The notes beneath the pieces are model-generated. The model saw only the letters and a list, made by a program, of their open reading frames with translations. It made no database searches and was not told the DNA's origin. Positions 10,743 to 20,804 of a stretch of 64,000 bases of DNA are shown one piece after another. The position numbers and the translations under genes are program-made. The stretch spans positions 24,518,078 to 24,582,077 of the forward strand of contig CM048748.1 of NCBI GenBank assembly GCA_026315105.1. Reading direction: 5' to 3'. The first letter of the stretch is position 1. Each line of letters starts with the position of its first letter. The stretch is from Locusta migratoria. Its lineage: Eukaryota > Arthropoda > Insecta > Orthoptera > Acrididae.

Positions 10743-11479
10743 CATCATAATCGGTTTCAGAGTACTTCAATAAAACTTTAATCTATCGAAATATGATGAA
10801 AATCGAAAATAGTTTTTTCGGACCTGAACCACAGTGTGGTCCACTTAAGGCGGTAAAAACAAGTACTCCCTCTTGGCGAGTCGGGACCTCACACGAACAC
10901 CTGCAGATTTCGCAGACAATATGTAGCAGCAGTAATGGCCGACGTGTCACTCACTCAATCACAGCCCAGCTCGCACAGCATAGTCAAACAAGGTAAGTGC
11001 GCTGCGAGCACAAACACATTACTGGAGATGTACACCGAGCACACACATCGCCGAGCCACGTCAATAAGCAGCAGTCATGTCCGATCTGCCACGAGCACAC
11101 CCTGCTTCCCGAGAGCAGAGCAGACGTCATCGCCACGCGAGCCAGCCTGACACTGCTCAAACGCAACTAACAGTCCGCGGCTCGATCATAGTCGGCGGCC
11201 CAGTTTTCAGTCGTTCTGCGCATCTCCCTCCATTACCGCACTGACAGCCAATAATGTCCATTCTCTTCGCATGTGTCTGGCCGCGCATTGCGCAGTATTT
11301 CTCCCACAGGTGAAACTGTTGGGGTGAGCTTAGCAGGGTTGCAAAATTAGCGGAATATCCGCTAAATTTGAAGGATTTTTACATACAGTCGGCGGGTTAA
11401 AATTGTCATTTAGCGGTCAACGGATTTTTAACGCATTTGTGTTTTTTTGTCTACCACAATATTTTTCTGTTTAATTCAT
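10291..11479. other. No gene recognised; A-runs
   Basis: 10291-10600 is AT-rich and might extend the Mutator-like remnant but is not readable. A-runs lie at 10609-10621 and 10706-10738 (33 A). 10850-11310 is GC-richer with an ATG-started frame (10935) that contains the donor-like AAGGTAAGT at about 10989-10997; I found nothing downstream to support an exon. Confidence 0.45.
10706..10738 (+). repeat. Poly(A) run, 33 nt
   Basis: Uninterrupted A33. No polyadenylation signal or coding 3' end is recognised just before it, so it may be the tail of an unidentified retroposon or a simple repeat. Confidence 0.8.
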
Positions 11480-11845
11480 TGGTTCGAGGCTTTTGAAATG
11501 TGGTGCTACAGAAGAATGCTGAAGATTAGGTGGGTAGATCGCATTACTAATGAAGAGGTACTGAACAGAATTGGTGAGAAAAGGAATTTTTGGCATACCC
11601 TAACTAAAAGAAGGGATCGCTTGGTAGGACACATTCTTAGACATCGAGGAATCGTAAATTTAGCATTGGAGGGAAGTGTGTGGGGTAAAAATCGCAGAGG
11701 GATGCCAAGAGACGCGTATAGTAAGCAGATTCAAGTGGATATGGGTTGCCGTTCTTATGAGGAGATGAAAAGGCTTGCTCAGGATAGAGTAGGGTGGAGA
11801 GCTGCATCAAACCAGTCTCCGGACTGAAGACCATAACAACAACAG
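11480..11845 (+). mobile_element. RTE-clade LINE, 3' end
   Basis: Plus-strand frame to 11827 encodes the C-terminal end of an RTE-type endonuclease-reverse transcriptase: FEAFEMWCYRRMLKIRWVDR, then RRDRLVGHILRHRGIV, EGSVWGKNRRGMPRDAYSKQ, and finally GWRAASNQSPD-stop. It is followed by a short CAACAACA tail at 11836-11845, the microsatellite-type 3' end usual for this clade. The 5' end is truncated at about 11480. The frame is uninterrupted over its 115 codons, so this is one of the younger copies. The same end appears at 15050-15370 (plus) and 51054-51310 (minus). Confidence 0.8.
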
Positions 11846-12935
11846 GGTAGTTTCAGGGGTACGACCTGTGACCACTGTTGTTCATACTACTTCGGATTGG
11901 CCGAGGGGAGTGAGGCGCTCCAGTCACGGTCTCCACGACCACTACGGTCGGGGGTTTGAATCCCCCCTCGGGCATGGATATTTGTGCCGTCCTTAGTGTT
12001 AAGTAGTTCATAAGTATTGATTCATAAGTAGTTTGTAAGTTTAGGGACTGTTGACGCCGTAGTTAAGTCCCATAAAATTTACAAACATTTGAACATTTGA
12101 ACTACTTCGGATCATATGCTGAAAACAGTAGACTGGCAGGCTGGGATGAAAAAAGGTGAAAACAAAATAAGCAGTGTCGCAGTGGATGACTTAGTTGTAA
12201 TGGCCGATTCAATTGAAAGTTGCAAACTAATATTTCAGAGCTCGAGCAGAGGTGCAAGGATTATGATATGAAGATCAGCATCTCCAAAACGAAAGTAATG
12301 TCTGAGATGAAGAGATTTAAACAGATTGAGTGCAAAATAGGAGGAACAATGTTAGAACAGGTAGACAGTTTCAAGTACCTGGGATGTATTTTGTCACAGG
12401 ATGGCAACATAGTGAAAGAACTGGAATCGAGGTGCAGCAAAGCTAATGCAGTGAGTGCTCAGCTAAGAACTACTCTCTTCTGTAAGAAGGAAGTAAGTAC
12501 CGCTCTATCTGTCGACCAACTTTGTTGTATGGGAGTGAAAGTTGGGAGGATACAGGTTACCTTACTCACAAGGTAGAGGTTACAGATATGAAAGTATCAT
12601 GAATGATTGCAGGTACTAATAGATGGGAACAATGGCAGGAGGGTGTCCATAATGAGGAAATCAAAGAAAAACTTGGAATGAACAGACTGAGATGGGAGAC
12701 GCAAGGTTCCCTAAGAGACTCATGAGCTCGGCAGCGGAGGGTAAGAGGAGTAGAGGTAGACGAAGACGAAAGTACTTAGATTCGGTGCAGAATGATTTTG
12801 AAGTAAAAGGCATAACATCAGACGAGGCATCAATATTAGCATTGAACAGGGGATCACGGAGGAATTTTATTAGAGGCACTATGCTTCAGACTGAACGCTG
12901 AAAGGCATAACTCTAATGATGATGATGACGATTCA
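11846..12935 (+). pseudogene. Second RTE-like LINE, split by SINE-A
   Basis: After the SINE at 11898-12100 the plus strand reads a related but distinct RT: VAVDDLVVMADSIES (motif C changed from FADD to VDD) at about 12180, then ELEQRCKDYDMKISISKTKV and DSFKYLGCILSQDGN in 12220-12576. A frameshift follows, then the C-terminal end KRSRGRRRRKYLDSVQNDFE in 12692-12901. It ends in ATGATGATGATGACGA at about 12916-12931, a GAT-type tail. The part before the SINE (11846-11885) is too degraded to be sure it belongs. Confidence 0.65.
11898..12100 (+). mobile_element. SINE-A with 12-bp target duplication
   Basis: Full copy; B box GGTTTGAATCC; a TAAGTATTGATTCA insertion in the middle spacer; tail CATTTGAACATTTGA. 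Flanked by ACTACTTCGGAT at 11886-11897 and 12101-12112. Confidence 0.92.
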
Positions 12936-13279
12936 TTGTTTCTATTATAGTTCCTATGATTCATGTACTTATTGCACACGCATTAAGGTTAATAATCGAT
13001 TTCGATATAGTGATTCCCCTGCCTCAACACAACACAACAATCGTTCCCAGTCTTAGTTGTTTGCTTTTATTACTGCATGTGCGAGTCACTCTGGTGACCG
13101 AAGTTCTGTTGTCACGTCGGAACAGTGCTAAGTATTAAAACTTTAATCCTTTACCCTGGACCGATGCTTAGCTGTCGTCTCGGTACTGTGCATAATGCTG
13201 AAGTGTTAATCTTTATGGTGCAATTGATCGCAGTGTAAACAGTGATTATATTTACTGTTTTACTAGCTGCGTCATAAAA
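12936..13279. other. No gene recognised
   Basis: AT-rich DNA ahead of the hAT-type fragment; it could be that element's leader. No motif supports this. Confidence 0.4.
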
Positions 13280-13510
13280 ATGTCAAAACAAAAGGACAAA
13301 AAATACGCCCAAAAGCTTAGAAAAAAGTGGCTCAGCAACAAAGAATTGAAAGACTTGTTTAGATCCCTGCCGATACTTCTAGTGCACGATGTCGATTTTC
13401 CCAGTCTAATTGAAATTCGTCCATGTCGGGTTTATTGTAGCATTCAAAAAGCAAAGTGCATATAAAAGCTGAAGCACCCTTTGCTTCAATGGGGCACTTG
13501 AAACTAGATT
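13280..13510 (+). pseudogene. hAT-type BED-like zinc-finger fragment
   Basis: The frame starts MSKQKDKKYAQKLRKKWLSN and goes on KELKDLFRSLP, which matches the N-terminus of a group of hAT-related transposase-derived proteins (basic KY..K.R..W...ELK.WL..). In those a C-x2-C...H-x4/5-H finger follows. Here the finger survives only in another frame as CRFSQSN and HSKSKVHIKAEAPFAS, with the second Cys lost to Ser and at least one frameshift. No catalytic region follows; SINE-B begins at 13546. The family assignment is from recall and moderately sure. Confidence 0.45.
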
Positions 13511-13545
13511 CACAGGTCGTTAACCATTACATTGAAGACATATTG

Positions 13546-13729
13546 CGCGGTGGAGTAGCCGAGCGGTCTAAAGCGTCTCGCTGCGGAGCGCGCGGTTGCT
13601 CGCCATGGAGGTTTGAGTCCTCCCTGGGGCATGGGTGTGTGTGTTATCCTAGGTTTGAGTAGTTTGTAAGCTACGGACTGATGAACACGCAGTTTGGTCC
13701 GATAGATTTACAAACATTTGAACATTTGA
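13546..13729 (+). mobile_element. SINE-B (second tRNA-headed family)
   Basis: Head GGTGGAGTAGCCGAGCGG (A box TAGCCGAGCGG), CGCTGCGGAGCGCGCGGTT, B box GGTTTGAGTCC, then body GTAGTTTGTAAGCTACGGAC, TTGGTCCGATAGATTT and tail ACAAACATTTGAACATTTGA. The body and tail match SINE-A but the head differs. 13730-13960 after it holds nothing I recognise. Confidence 0.88.
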
Positions 13730-13962
13730 AGCGTCAGGTGACGTCATCACGAGCTCAATGCGATACATCGACCAGTCGACACACATCCCTACGGCACATC
13801 AAAATGGCGGGCAACTGACAAGCTGGCTTGTTTTATACGATTCCTTATGATACGCAGAAATCGTCTCCGGTCAATGAGAACTCGCTAGCTGTTCAGCCAA
13901 TGAGATGCTTGTTTAACCTGTACCTAACTACAGATCCATCTGTTTAATCAGTCATAGTAACA

Positions 13963-15375
13963 CGGATTATTAACAGAAGGATGGAACAGATGGTAGAAGC
14001 CGACCTCGGGGAAGATCAGTTTGGGCTCAGGAGAAATGTAGGAACACGGGAGGCAATACTCACTTTACGGCTTATCCTGGAAGATAGATTAAGAAAAGGC
14101 AAACCTACATTTCTAGCTTTTGTAGATTTGGAGAAGGCTTTTGGCAATGTTGATTGGAATAAACTCAAGTTCTGAAGCAATCAGGAGTAAAATATAGGGA
14201 ATGTAAGGTTATTTACAACTTCTACAAAAACCAGACAGTGGTTGTCAGAGTTGAAGGGCATGAAAGGGATGCAGTGGTTGGAAAGGGAGTAAGACAGGGT
14301 TGTAGTCTTTCTCCATTGTTATTCAATTTGTACATTGAGCAAGCTATAAAGGAAAGCAAGAAGAAATTTGGAGAAGGAATTAAAGTTCAGGGTGAAGAAA
14401 AAAATGTTCAAATGTTTATTAAGCTTATGGGACTTTACTACGGGGTCATCAGTCCCTAAACTTACAAACTACTTATGAACTACTTACGAACTAGGACGGC
14501 ACAAATATCCATGCCCGACGGGTGATTCGAACCCCCGACCATAGTGGCCGTGCTGACCGTGACTGGAGCGCCTCAGTCACCTCGGCCACCAAGGTCGGTC
14601 AGGGTGAAGAATTAAAAACATTGCGTTTTGCCGACGACATAGTAATTCTGTCAGAGACAGCAAAGGACCTGGAAAAGCAGTTGAACGGAATGGACAGTGC
14701 TGAAAGGTGCATATAAGATTAACATTAACAGGAGCGAAACTAGGGTAATGGAGTGCAGTCTCAGAAAATCAGGTGTTGCCGAAGGAATTAGATTAGGTAA
14801 CGAAACAATAATAGAGGTAGATGAGTGTTGTTACTTGGGCAGTAAAATAACAAATGAAACAAATGATGGTCGCAGTACAGAGGATATAAAATGCAGAATG
14901 GCAGTGGGTAGAAAAGCGTTCTTGAGAAAGAGAAATTTGTTAACATCGAATATTGATTTAAGCCTAAGGAAGTCTTTTCTGAAGACATTTGTATGGAGTG
15001 TTGCCTTGTATGGGAGTGAGACGTGGACAATAAACAGTGCGGACAGGAACAGGTTTGAGGCTTTTGAAATATGGTGCTACAGAAGAATGCTGAAGATTAG
15101 ATGGGTGGATGAGGAGGTACTGAACAGGATTAGCGAGAAAAGGAATTTCTGGCATACCTTGACTAAAAGAAGGGATCGATTGGTAAGACACATTCTTAGA
15201 CACCAAGGAATTGTGAATTTAGCGTTGTAGGGAAGAATGTGGGGTAAAAACCGTAGAGGAAGACCAACGGATGGCTACTGTAAGCAAATTCAGGTAGATG
15301 TAGGTTACCGTCCTTATGTGGAGTTGAAGAGCTGCATCAAACCAGTCTCCAGACTGAAGACCACAACTTCAACAA
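13963..15375 (+). pseudogene. RTE-clade LINE, reverse transcriptase to 3' tail
   Basis: Longest RTE copy. In order: RMEQMVEADLGEDQFGLRRN (13981), motif A FLAFVDLEKAFGNVDWNKL (14110), RQGCSLSPLLFNLYIEQA (motif B, 14295), [SINE-A insert], LRFADDIVILSETAKDLEKQ (motif C intact, 14620), a frameshift near 14700, INRSETRVMECSLRKSG, LYGSETWTINSADRNRFEAF (15010), then the same C-terminal end as 11480-11845. A stop at 15228-15230 replaces the Glu codon that follows LAL in the related copy. The 3' end is at about 15355-15375 with TTCAACAACAAC. The endonuclease is missing (5' truncation). RTE enzymes nick and prime at the target site; this one is disabled by a frameshift and stops. Confidence 0.85.
14400..14598 (-). 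mobile_element. SINE-A inserted just upstream of the RT catalytic motif
   Basis: Antisense SINE-A with perfect 13-bp target duplication TCAGGGTGAAGAA at 14387-14399 and 14599-14611. The RTE frame resumes directly after it, which fixes both boundaries. Confidence 0.94.
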
Positions 15376-16009
15376 CAACCTAACTTTCGCTTAAAAAAAA
15401 AAACAAAAGTGATCTGTAGCCTAGCCTTAAGAAGGTCAGGTATAGGTTAAACCAGAAGTTTTTTATAGTATCTGCAGGTGCGTAGCACCTGAATCTCTTG
15501 TTAACAAACAGCATCTCATTGCCAGAGGACAATTTCTGGGTGCCGACATAAGGTTTTGTTTAGTCTTTAGCTACAAGGATCGATAGCGCCCGGTCGTGAC
15601 CGCAGACGAGTTTGTTTGCGAGTTCTGACTGTGGCGTCAACACGACGCCTAGCGTGTCACTAAGGTCACCCCAACCACAGAGTAACTATACAGAGAATAA
15701 TCCCCCTAAACCACTGTCCTATGCTCTCCTCGTAGCAGATGTCAGGCAGTTGCCCAGCTTAGTCCGGTAGACCACACTATAGGTGCTTCTGAGGGTGCTT
15801 CTCATACTTCAAAGTTTAGTGTGGAGGGAAGGCCGGCGTTTAAGGGGAAGTGGTGGTGGGGACAGCCGCTACCTGCCGCCAGACCTCAGCGCCCGCCAGC
15901 ATTATTTAAGAAATCTCCTTGGTTTCTGTGGAGAATGTGAAGGCACAATAGTCTTGTACTATTTTAGCTTCGTAATGTTCTTTGAGTTTATTAGTGGTTA
16001 GGTTTTACG
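15376..16009. other. No gene recognised
   Basis: Mixed-composition DNA between the RTE tail and the next LINE. 15560-15720 is GC-rich. 15780-16009 may be the 3' UTR of the antisense jockey LINE that follows but has no diagnostic motif. Confidence 0.4.
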
Positions 16010-16660
16010 ATTGTCCTTGTGTTTGCCTGCTGTAAGGCATTTTTAACTGGTAAAGTTTTGCTGCTTCTCTTATTGGCGCAGCAAGTCTGGCCAGCGCAAT
16101 GACGCGCGCCAGTGTGGTCTCTGTCCCAGTTCTTCTATGAGTGGGTTTTCCACTGTAGCGGCCTTCTCATAGAAGACTCTCGCCGCGTCCTGGAAGCGTT
16201 GGCGTAATTTCTTAACGCCGGCTTCTTGATGGACGAGATCGCTGGGGAAGTCTCGTGGCAGTTTCAGCACCATCCTAAGAGTCCGGTTTTGGAGTCCTTG
16301 GAGGCGCTGCAAATTGGTAGGAGCAGTGTTGCCCCAGACGATGGCTGCGTATTCCATTTTTGGCCGCAACACAGCCTTGAAGAGGGTCAGGCCGAGCTGT
16401 CTGTCTATTGTAGACGAAGGGTTTAGCAACGGGTACAATAGCCTGAGTCTGCCCAGGATTGCTCCCCTGACCTCCTCGATGTGGGGTCTCCATGTTAGAC
16501 CTCGGTCTATGGTGACCCCTAAATATTTGACTGTGCGGCTCCAGGGGACAGCTGTGCCGCGTACTGTTAATGTTGGCGTCGCTGGAGGGACCGGCCGCTT
16601 GCTGATGATGATAGACCTCAGCGCCATCATGGGACTGCTTAAAACCCCTCGCCCCACACC
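16010..16660 (-). pseudogene. Jockey-clade LINE, RT C-terminal region
   Basis: A clean 195-codon antisense frame (16657-16070) gives the thumb and C-terminal region of a jockey-type reverse transcriptase: VKYLGVTIDRGLTWRPHIEE, then LTLFKAVLRPKMEYAAIVWG, LQRLQGLQNRTLRMVLKLPR, and VENPLIEELGQRPHW. The catalytic palm with FADD lies outside the fragment. The frame is GC-rich and unbroken, unlike the other LINE pieces here, suggesting a younger insertion. The exact 3' end is unclear (16010 is a guess), and the fragment is 5'-truncated at about 16660. Confidence 0.75.
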
Positions 16661-16796
16661 CCTGCGCGCGTTACCGGTCTCTTACGGAGGTTCCCGCCTG
16701 TATATTTTTGTCTGTGCCGCAACTGACGGCGCTCGGCCGTAGCTCCTCCCCTCCACGCTTCCCCTATCACTCCGCCTCTATGCACGGAAGCGCCTT

Positions 16797-16992
16797 GCCG
16801 GCCGCGGTGGCCGAGGGGACTGAGGCGCTCCAGTCACGGTCAGCACGGCCACTACGGTCGGGGGTTCGAATCCCCCCTCGGGCATGGATATTTGTGCCGT
16901 CCTAGTTCGTAAGTAGTTCATAAGTAGTTTGTAAGTGTAGGGACTGATGACCCCGTAGTTAAGTCCCATAAGCTTAAGAAACAAACAAACAA
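16797..16992 (+). mobile_element. SINE-A, near-consensus
   Basis: Complete copy beginning GCCGGCCGCGGTGGCCGAGG, B box GGTTCGAATCC, tail AAGAAACAAACAAACAA instead of the usual ACATTTGAACATTT. Target duplication ACGGAAGCGCCTT at 16784-16796 and 16993-17005. Confidence 0.93.
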
Positions 16993-17184
16993 ACGGAAGC
17001 GCCTTCTTATATGACGCCAACTATAGCGCTTCCAACTTTCGGAGGCGAGTTCTTACTACAATCCCGGTCGGTCTCTCACTGACTATCACGTCGAATAGCC
17101 CAAGTGTATCAAAGTTCACAGTGTGACACACTGTATCAACAGAAGACCGGCGAAAATCACGAGCACCACGCTCGGTGAAAGACG

Positions 17185-18640
17185 TAGGAACATCGATGAT
17201 GCTGGTATGAATGCAGATCTTTGCTCTGTTAAATCGCATGTCATCCTAATATCTCCTCCAAAGCTAATTAGTCGGTATTTTCGTCAAACACTCCCTGGGA
17301 TACACCTAAATGGTACCCAATTATCATATCAAAAAACAGTGAACGACCTTGGGATAATCTTGGATGAACACCTAAACTGGGAAGAAGATACAGTTGTAGC
17401 TTGCAGGAAATCACTCTCATCCCTATATTCAATCCATAAATTTAGAACAATATTTCTAAGCCAAGTTAAACAAAGTTACTCCAAACACTTGTCTTGCCAA
17501 ATATTTAGTACTGCGATGTAATTCAACACAGCACGAGTAGTGAAAATTTGAGACGCCTCGAGATAGTGATGCATGCTTGCGTTAGGTACGTGTGCAGTAT
17601 ATGGTTCTACGATCATATCAGTCCTTCACATACCCAACTAGGTTGGATGCGCCCTTATAAAAGGCGCGAGTTTCAAATGCTATGCTTACTTAGTCGATAG
17701 CCGGCCGCGGTGGCCGAGGGGACTGAGGCGCTCCAGTCACGGTCTGCACGGCCACTACGGTCGGGGGTTCGAATCCCCCCTCGGGCATGGATATTTGTGC
17801 CGTCCTTAGGATTAGCTAGTTCATAAGTAGTTTGTAAGTTTAGGGACTGATGACTCCGTAGTTAAGTCCCACAAGCTGTACAAACATTTGAACATTTGAA
17901 CTTCGTCGATTTCTCAGACACCAGTGGTCCGAATACTTGTCTTCTCACATTAAATAGCTATCATCATTCCGCAATACCATATCGGATACGTCTAGCATAT
18001 TGGCTGTACCGTCACACAACACTAATCTTTCTCCGTGTCGTTCTCGATATCAGCCATACAACTATCGAACACACTGCCATGTATCTACGTATTATCCTAA
18101 ACCACTCGACATTCAAAAGGAAATGCCAAATTCTCATATTAACGACGGCATAGCCTCCATTGATACCCTCCTCTTAGTTCTTTATTCTCTCAATCACAGC
18201 TTTGAATCTTACCATTATATTTCTATTCCTCTAGCCATTCTACCTCTTCTATATCTTTCACACCACATTCTTTCGTCTTGTGTGAATAACTCACAATTTG
18301 TAAGAACATAACGAGGCAATACTTAAATGGTAATAGAGCTGATGTTCACAATATGAAACATGCTTACTGTTATATGCAAAGTCATTATTATTATTGTCAC
18401 TATCATTGTTATCATAATTTTTGATTCTTATAAATTATGTAAGTATTATTGTTACAATTATATTCTAGTAATAATATGTACTTCTTTTTTTTTACTTTAA
18501 TGCTTGTATTATACATAGTCTGTCTACAATGTACTAAACAAATTGTTCACTTTGAGTGAGCCTGGTTAGGTGTCAGAGAAGGCCTGATGGCCCTAATCTT
18601 GACAGGTAAAATAAATGCATAAATAAACAAATAAATAAAC
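17185..18640 (+). pseudogene. Jockey/CR1-like LINE (third family) with 3' UTR, split by SINE-A
   Basis: The frame in 17123-17521 reads LISRYFRQTLPGIHLNGTQL, VNDLGIILDEHLNWEED and LSSLYSIHKFRTIFLSQVKQ, the post-catalytic region of a non-LTR reverse transcriptase. It continues in another frame with MHACVRYVCSIWFYDHISPS up to 17690, where SINE-A has landed. After the SINE (17900-18300) come LRRFLRHQWSEYLSSHIK-like and FKRKCQIL-like C-terminal blocks, broken by frameshifts. 18306-18640 is an AT-rich 3' UTR ending GAAGGCCTGATGGCCCTAAT and then an AAATA-type tail (18605-18640). The palm domain is absent. Confidence 0.65.
17699..17899 (+). mobile_element. SINE-A in LINE
   Basis: Full near-consensus copy. 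Flanks ACTTAGTCGAT (17688-17698) and ACTTCGTCGAT (17900-17910) form an 11-bp target duplication with one mismatch. Confidence 0.93.
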
Positions 18641-18642
18641 CA

Positions 18643-18975
18643 ATGTCTACACGTCAGGTTACTAACCTAGGGAAAACATACACAACCCAAGCCGACACGA
18701 TGTTTGCAAAGAGAACAAAAATTTTAATAAACCAACAGACACTAATGCCGACTACATTTAAGAAGAACAAGGAAAACGCAGCCCTTCCCATTAAAAAGGA
18801 AGGAAGGAGAACCATTAACCAAAATCGGGAATATTTCCTAGGCGCAAGATCAATTTTTCTCGTCGCCAAAGCAAATGAAACCGAAAAGGCCTTCGTATAT
18901 AAAACAAGAAGCGGAACGACTCAGGAACGTGTTCCCAATGTTTGTAAAAATAGTTTTGAATCATCAAAAGTGTAA
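18643..18975 (+). CDS. Unrecognised 110-codon ORF (doubtful)
   Basis: Open frame starting MSTRQVTNLGKTYTTQADTM and ending NSFESSKV-stop. The product would be basic and Lys/Thr/Asn-rich, with no signal peptide, membrane segment or motif I know. It starts immediately after the AAATA tail of a LINE. An antisense frame overlaps it, as expected by chance in such composition. There is no splice or polyadenylation context. I list it because it is the longest open frame in this otherwise unassigned region; most likely it is not a gene. Confidence 0.12.
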   Translation: MSTRQVTNLGKTYTTQADTMFAKRTKILINQQTLMPTTFKKNKENAALPIKKEGRRTINQNREYFLGARSIFLVAKANETEKAFVYKTRSGTTQERVPNVCKNSFESSKV

Positions 18976-19175
18976 CTATCCCCTGCAAAAAATGTTGATT
19001 TACTTTGATTTTAGTTACAAACATTGAATTAGTGCAGAAGATTACAGTCCTTGTTGCCGCGTTACTACATTTTATAATTTAAATGTAAGGGGATTTAGAT
19101 GGAAATAATTATTGAAATATATGAATAAAAATTGTCATAACATTTTTAGGAATGAAACACTGCTTATCAAGACGT

Positions 19176-19265
19176 CGATGTTCAGACATCGATGTTCATA
19201 CGGGACACCATCGATGTTCTAAAAACAGCGCTCTGGAAAACAAAACTTCGATGTTCTTTCGATGT
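19176..19265. repeat. Cluster of CGATGTTC octamers
   Basis: CGATGTTC occurs at 19176-19183, 19190-19197, 19212-19219 and 19249-19256, with a fifth partial copy CGATGT at 19260. Spacing is irregular (14-37 bp). Nothing else in the window has this density of the motif by eye. Confidence 0.7.
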
Positions 19266-20601
19266 ATTTCAGAATTATGAAAATCACACTGAAATGACTG
19301 CATTCTTCGGCATCATAATAACTGAGACATTTTAAAACACGAACGACGTCTGTTTCTTCACAAAACTCTACCTACATCTACATACACACGACGTTATAGG
19401 AGGGAAAATACCTGTTATTTGGTATTAAAATGTGAAGTATGTGCCTCCATATGTTCTTTGACTAAGCTGCGAATTCACAACGAAATGGCAAATAAAAATG
19501 GAAATGAAGATGGGTATGAGGTTCCGCAACGTACTGTGCTGATTTGAGATGGGATTTATATCAATTTGTTGATTACACGCGTAATAACTCGCGTTATGAA
19601 TACGTATTACCTTTTTTTTTTAGCTGTAACGTGTAGAAAATTAAACCAACACTGTGTAAATTCAGATATTATTCAAACATGAATTTTGAAATGAACATTC
19701 ATCGATGATGTTTATCAAATCATGTATGTAGCTGAAATTAAAGTCTCTATTATACTTTAAGCTTGTTGACATGTTTCTCGGATTTTTAGTCCGATGATTG
19801 TTTGACGTTTTAACTGACGTATTGACAGCACGATAGCAAAGTCTGATTGAGTAATACAGTCAAAGCATTGATTACACTGCTGTTGGAGGGCGGAAGTTCT
19901 GTAATGCCGGGCGACCCTGTTGGGGGAAACATCTGATTAAAGTATAAACATAAAAACACGGGACAGAGGCCAATAGGCCATACGTCAAACAATAACCACT
20001 GAAGCTTTAATAATTTTGCTACGCAGAAGGATTTGTGATATGACTTTGCAATATCTGTATTCTTCAGTGTCGACAAGGTACTATAAGTTGTACAGTCATG
20101 AATCTAATAACTACCGGTATAAGAAAAAATTCTAAAGAACACTGTTGCATTCAATATTTCAATTTATAGCCATTTGTTTGTAGTTGCTTATGAAATCCTT
20201 TTATGCACATACTGTTCAGAAAAAAATCGACATGGTGGCAACATTTTTGTTCACAAAATATTCCGCCAATGGATAATGTCTGCTATCATGTATCAAATTC
20301 AGAAATATTTAATTCACTGACTCTGCCCTTCTGAGAAGATCATTAGTGGTTCTTTTAAGGTCAGTACTTTATTATTTAGCGTTATTTATTTTGTTAACTA
20401 ACCATACATTCGAAAATAAACATCCTGATATCTGATTCGTCCTAGTAACCAAATCATACAGAATTGTCAATAATATGGAATAGTGTACAACATCCTTTGA
20501 ATGTAATATATTGACAAAAAGATTCACATATATATGGAATACCATCTTTGTACAACTGAAAACCCACACCGTTTTGTGGACTATCTGTACAGTACTAAGT
20601 T

Positions 20602-20793
20602 CAAATATTTGTTAAGCTTATGGGACTTAACTACGGGGTCATCAGTCCCTAAACTTACAAACTACTTATGAACTACTTACGAACTAGGACGGCACAAATA
20701 TCCATGCCCGAGGGGGGATTCGAACCCCCGACCGTAGTGGCCGTGCAGACCGTGACTGGAGCGCCTTAGTCTCCTCGTCCACCGCGGCCGGCA
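20602..20793 (-). mobile_element. SINE-A, antisense
   Basis: Full copy ending CCGCGGCCGGC on the plus strand. Flanks AGTACTAAGTT (20591-20601) and AGTGTTAAGTT (20794-20804) are a probable target duplication with two differences. Confidence 0.9.
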
Positions 20794-20804
20794 AGTGTTA
20801 AGTT

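Larger units (their letters stand above)
18641..20601. other. AT-rich non-coding stretch
   Basis: Nearly 2 kb without a recognised gene or repeat family, apart from the ORF at 18643 and the CGATGTTC cluster at 19176-19265, both listed separately. Slightly GC-richer DNA around 19860-19990 also yields nothing. Confidence 0.5.

Noticed and set aside
10488..10748. Minus-strand ORF with a poly-Phe stretch
   Set aside because: Translation of the A33 run; no domain. The same applies to the poly-Phe frame at 24380-24775 and the poly-Lys frame at 30080-30292.
10935..11150. ATG-started frame with AAGGTAAGT, possible first exon
   Set aside because: No acceptor, downstream exon or protein similarity; a lone donor match is weak.
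16314..16742. 142-codon plus-strand ORF
   Set aside because: Shadow of the antisense jockey RT fragment (16657-16070), which has recognisable motifs.
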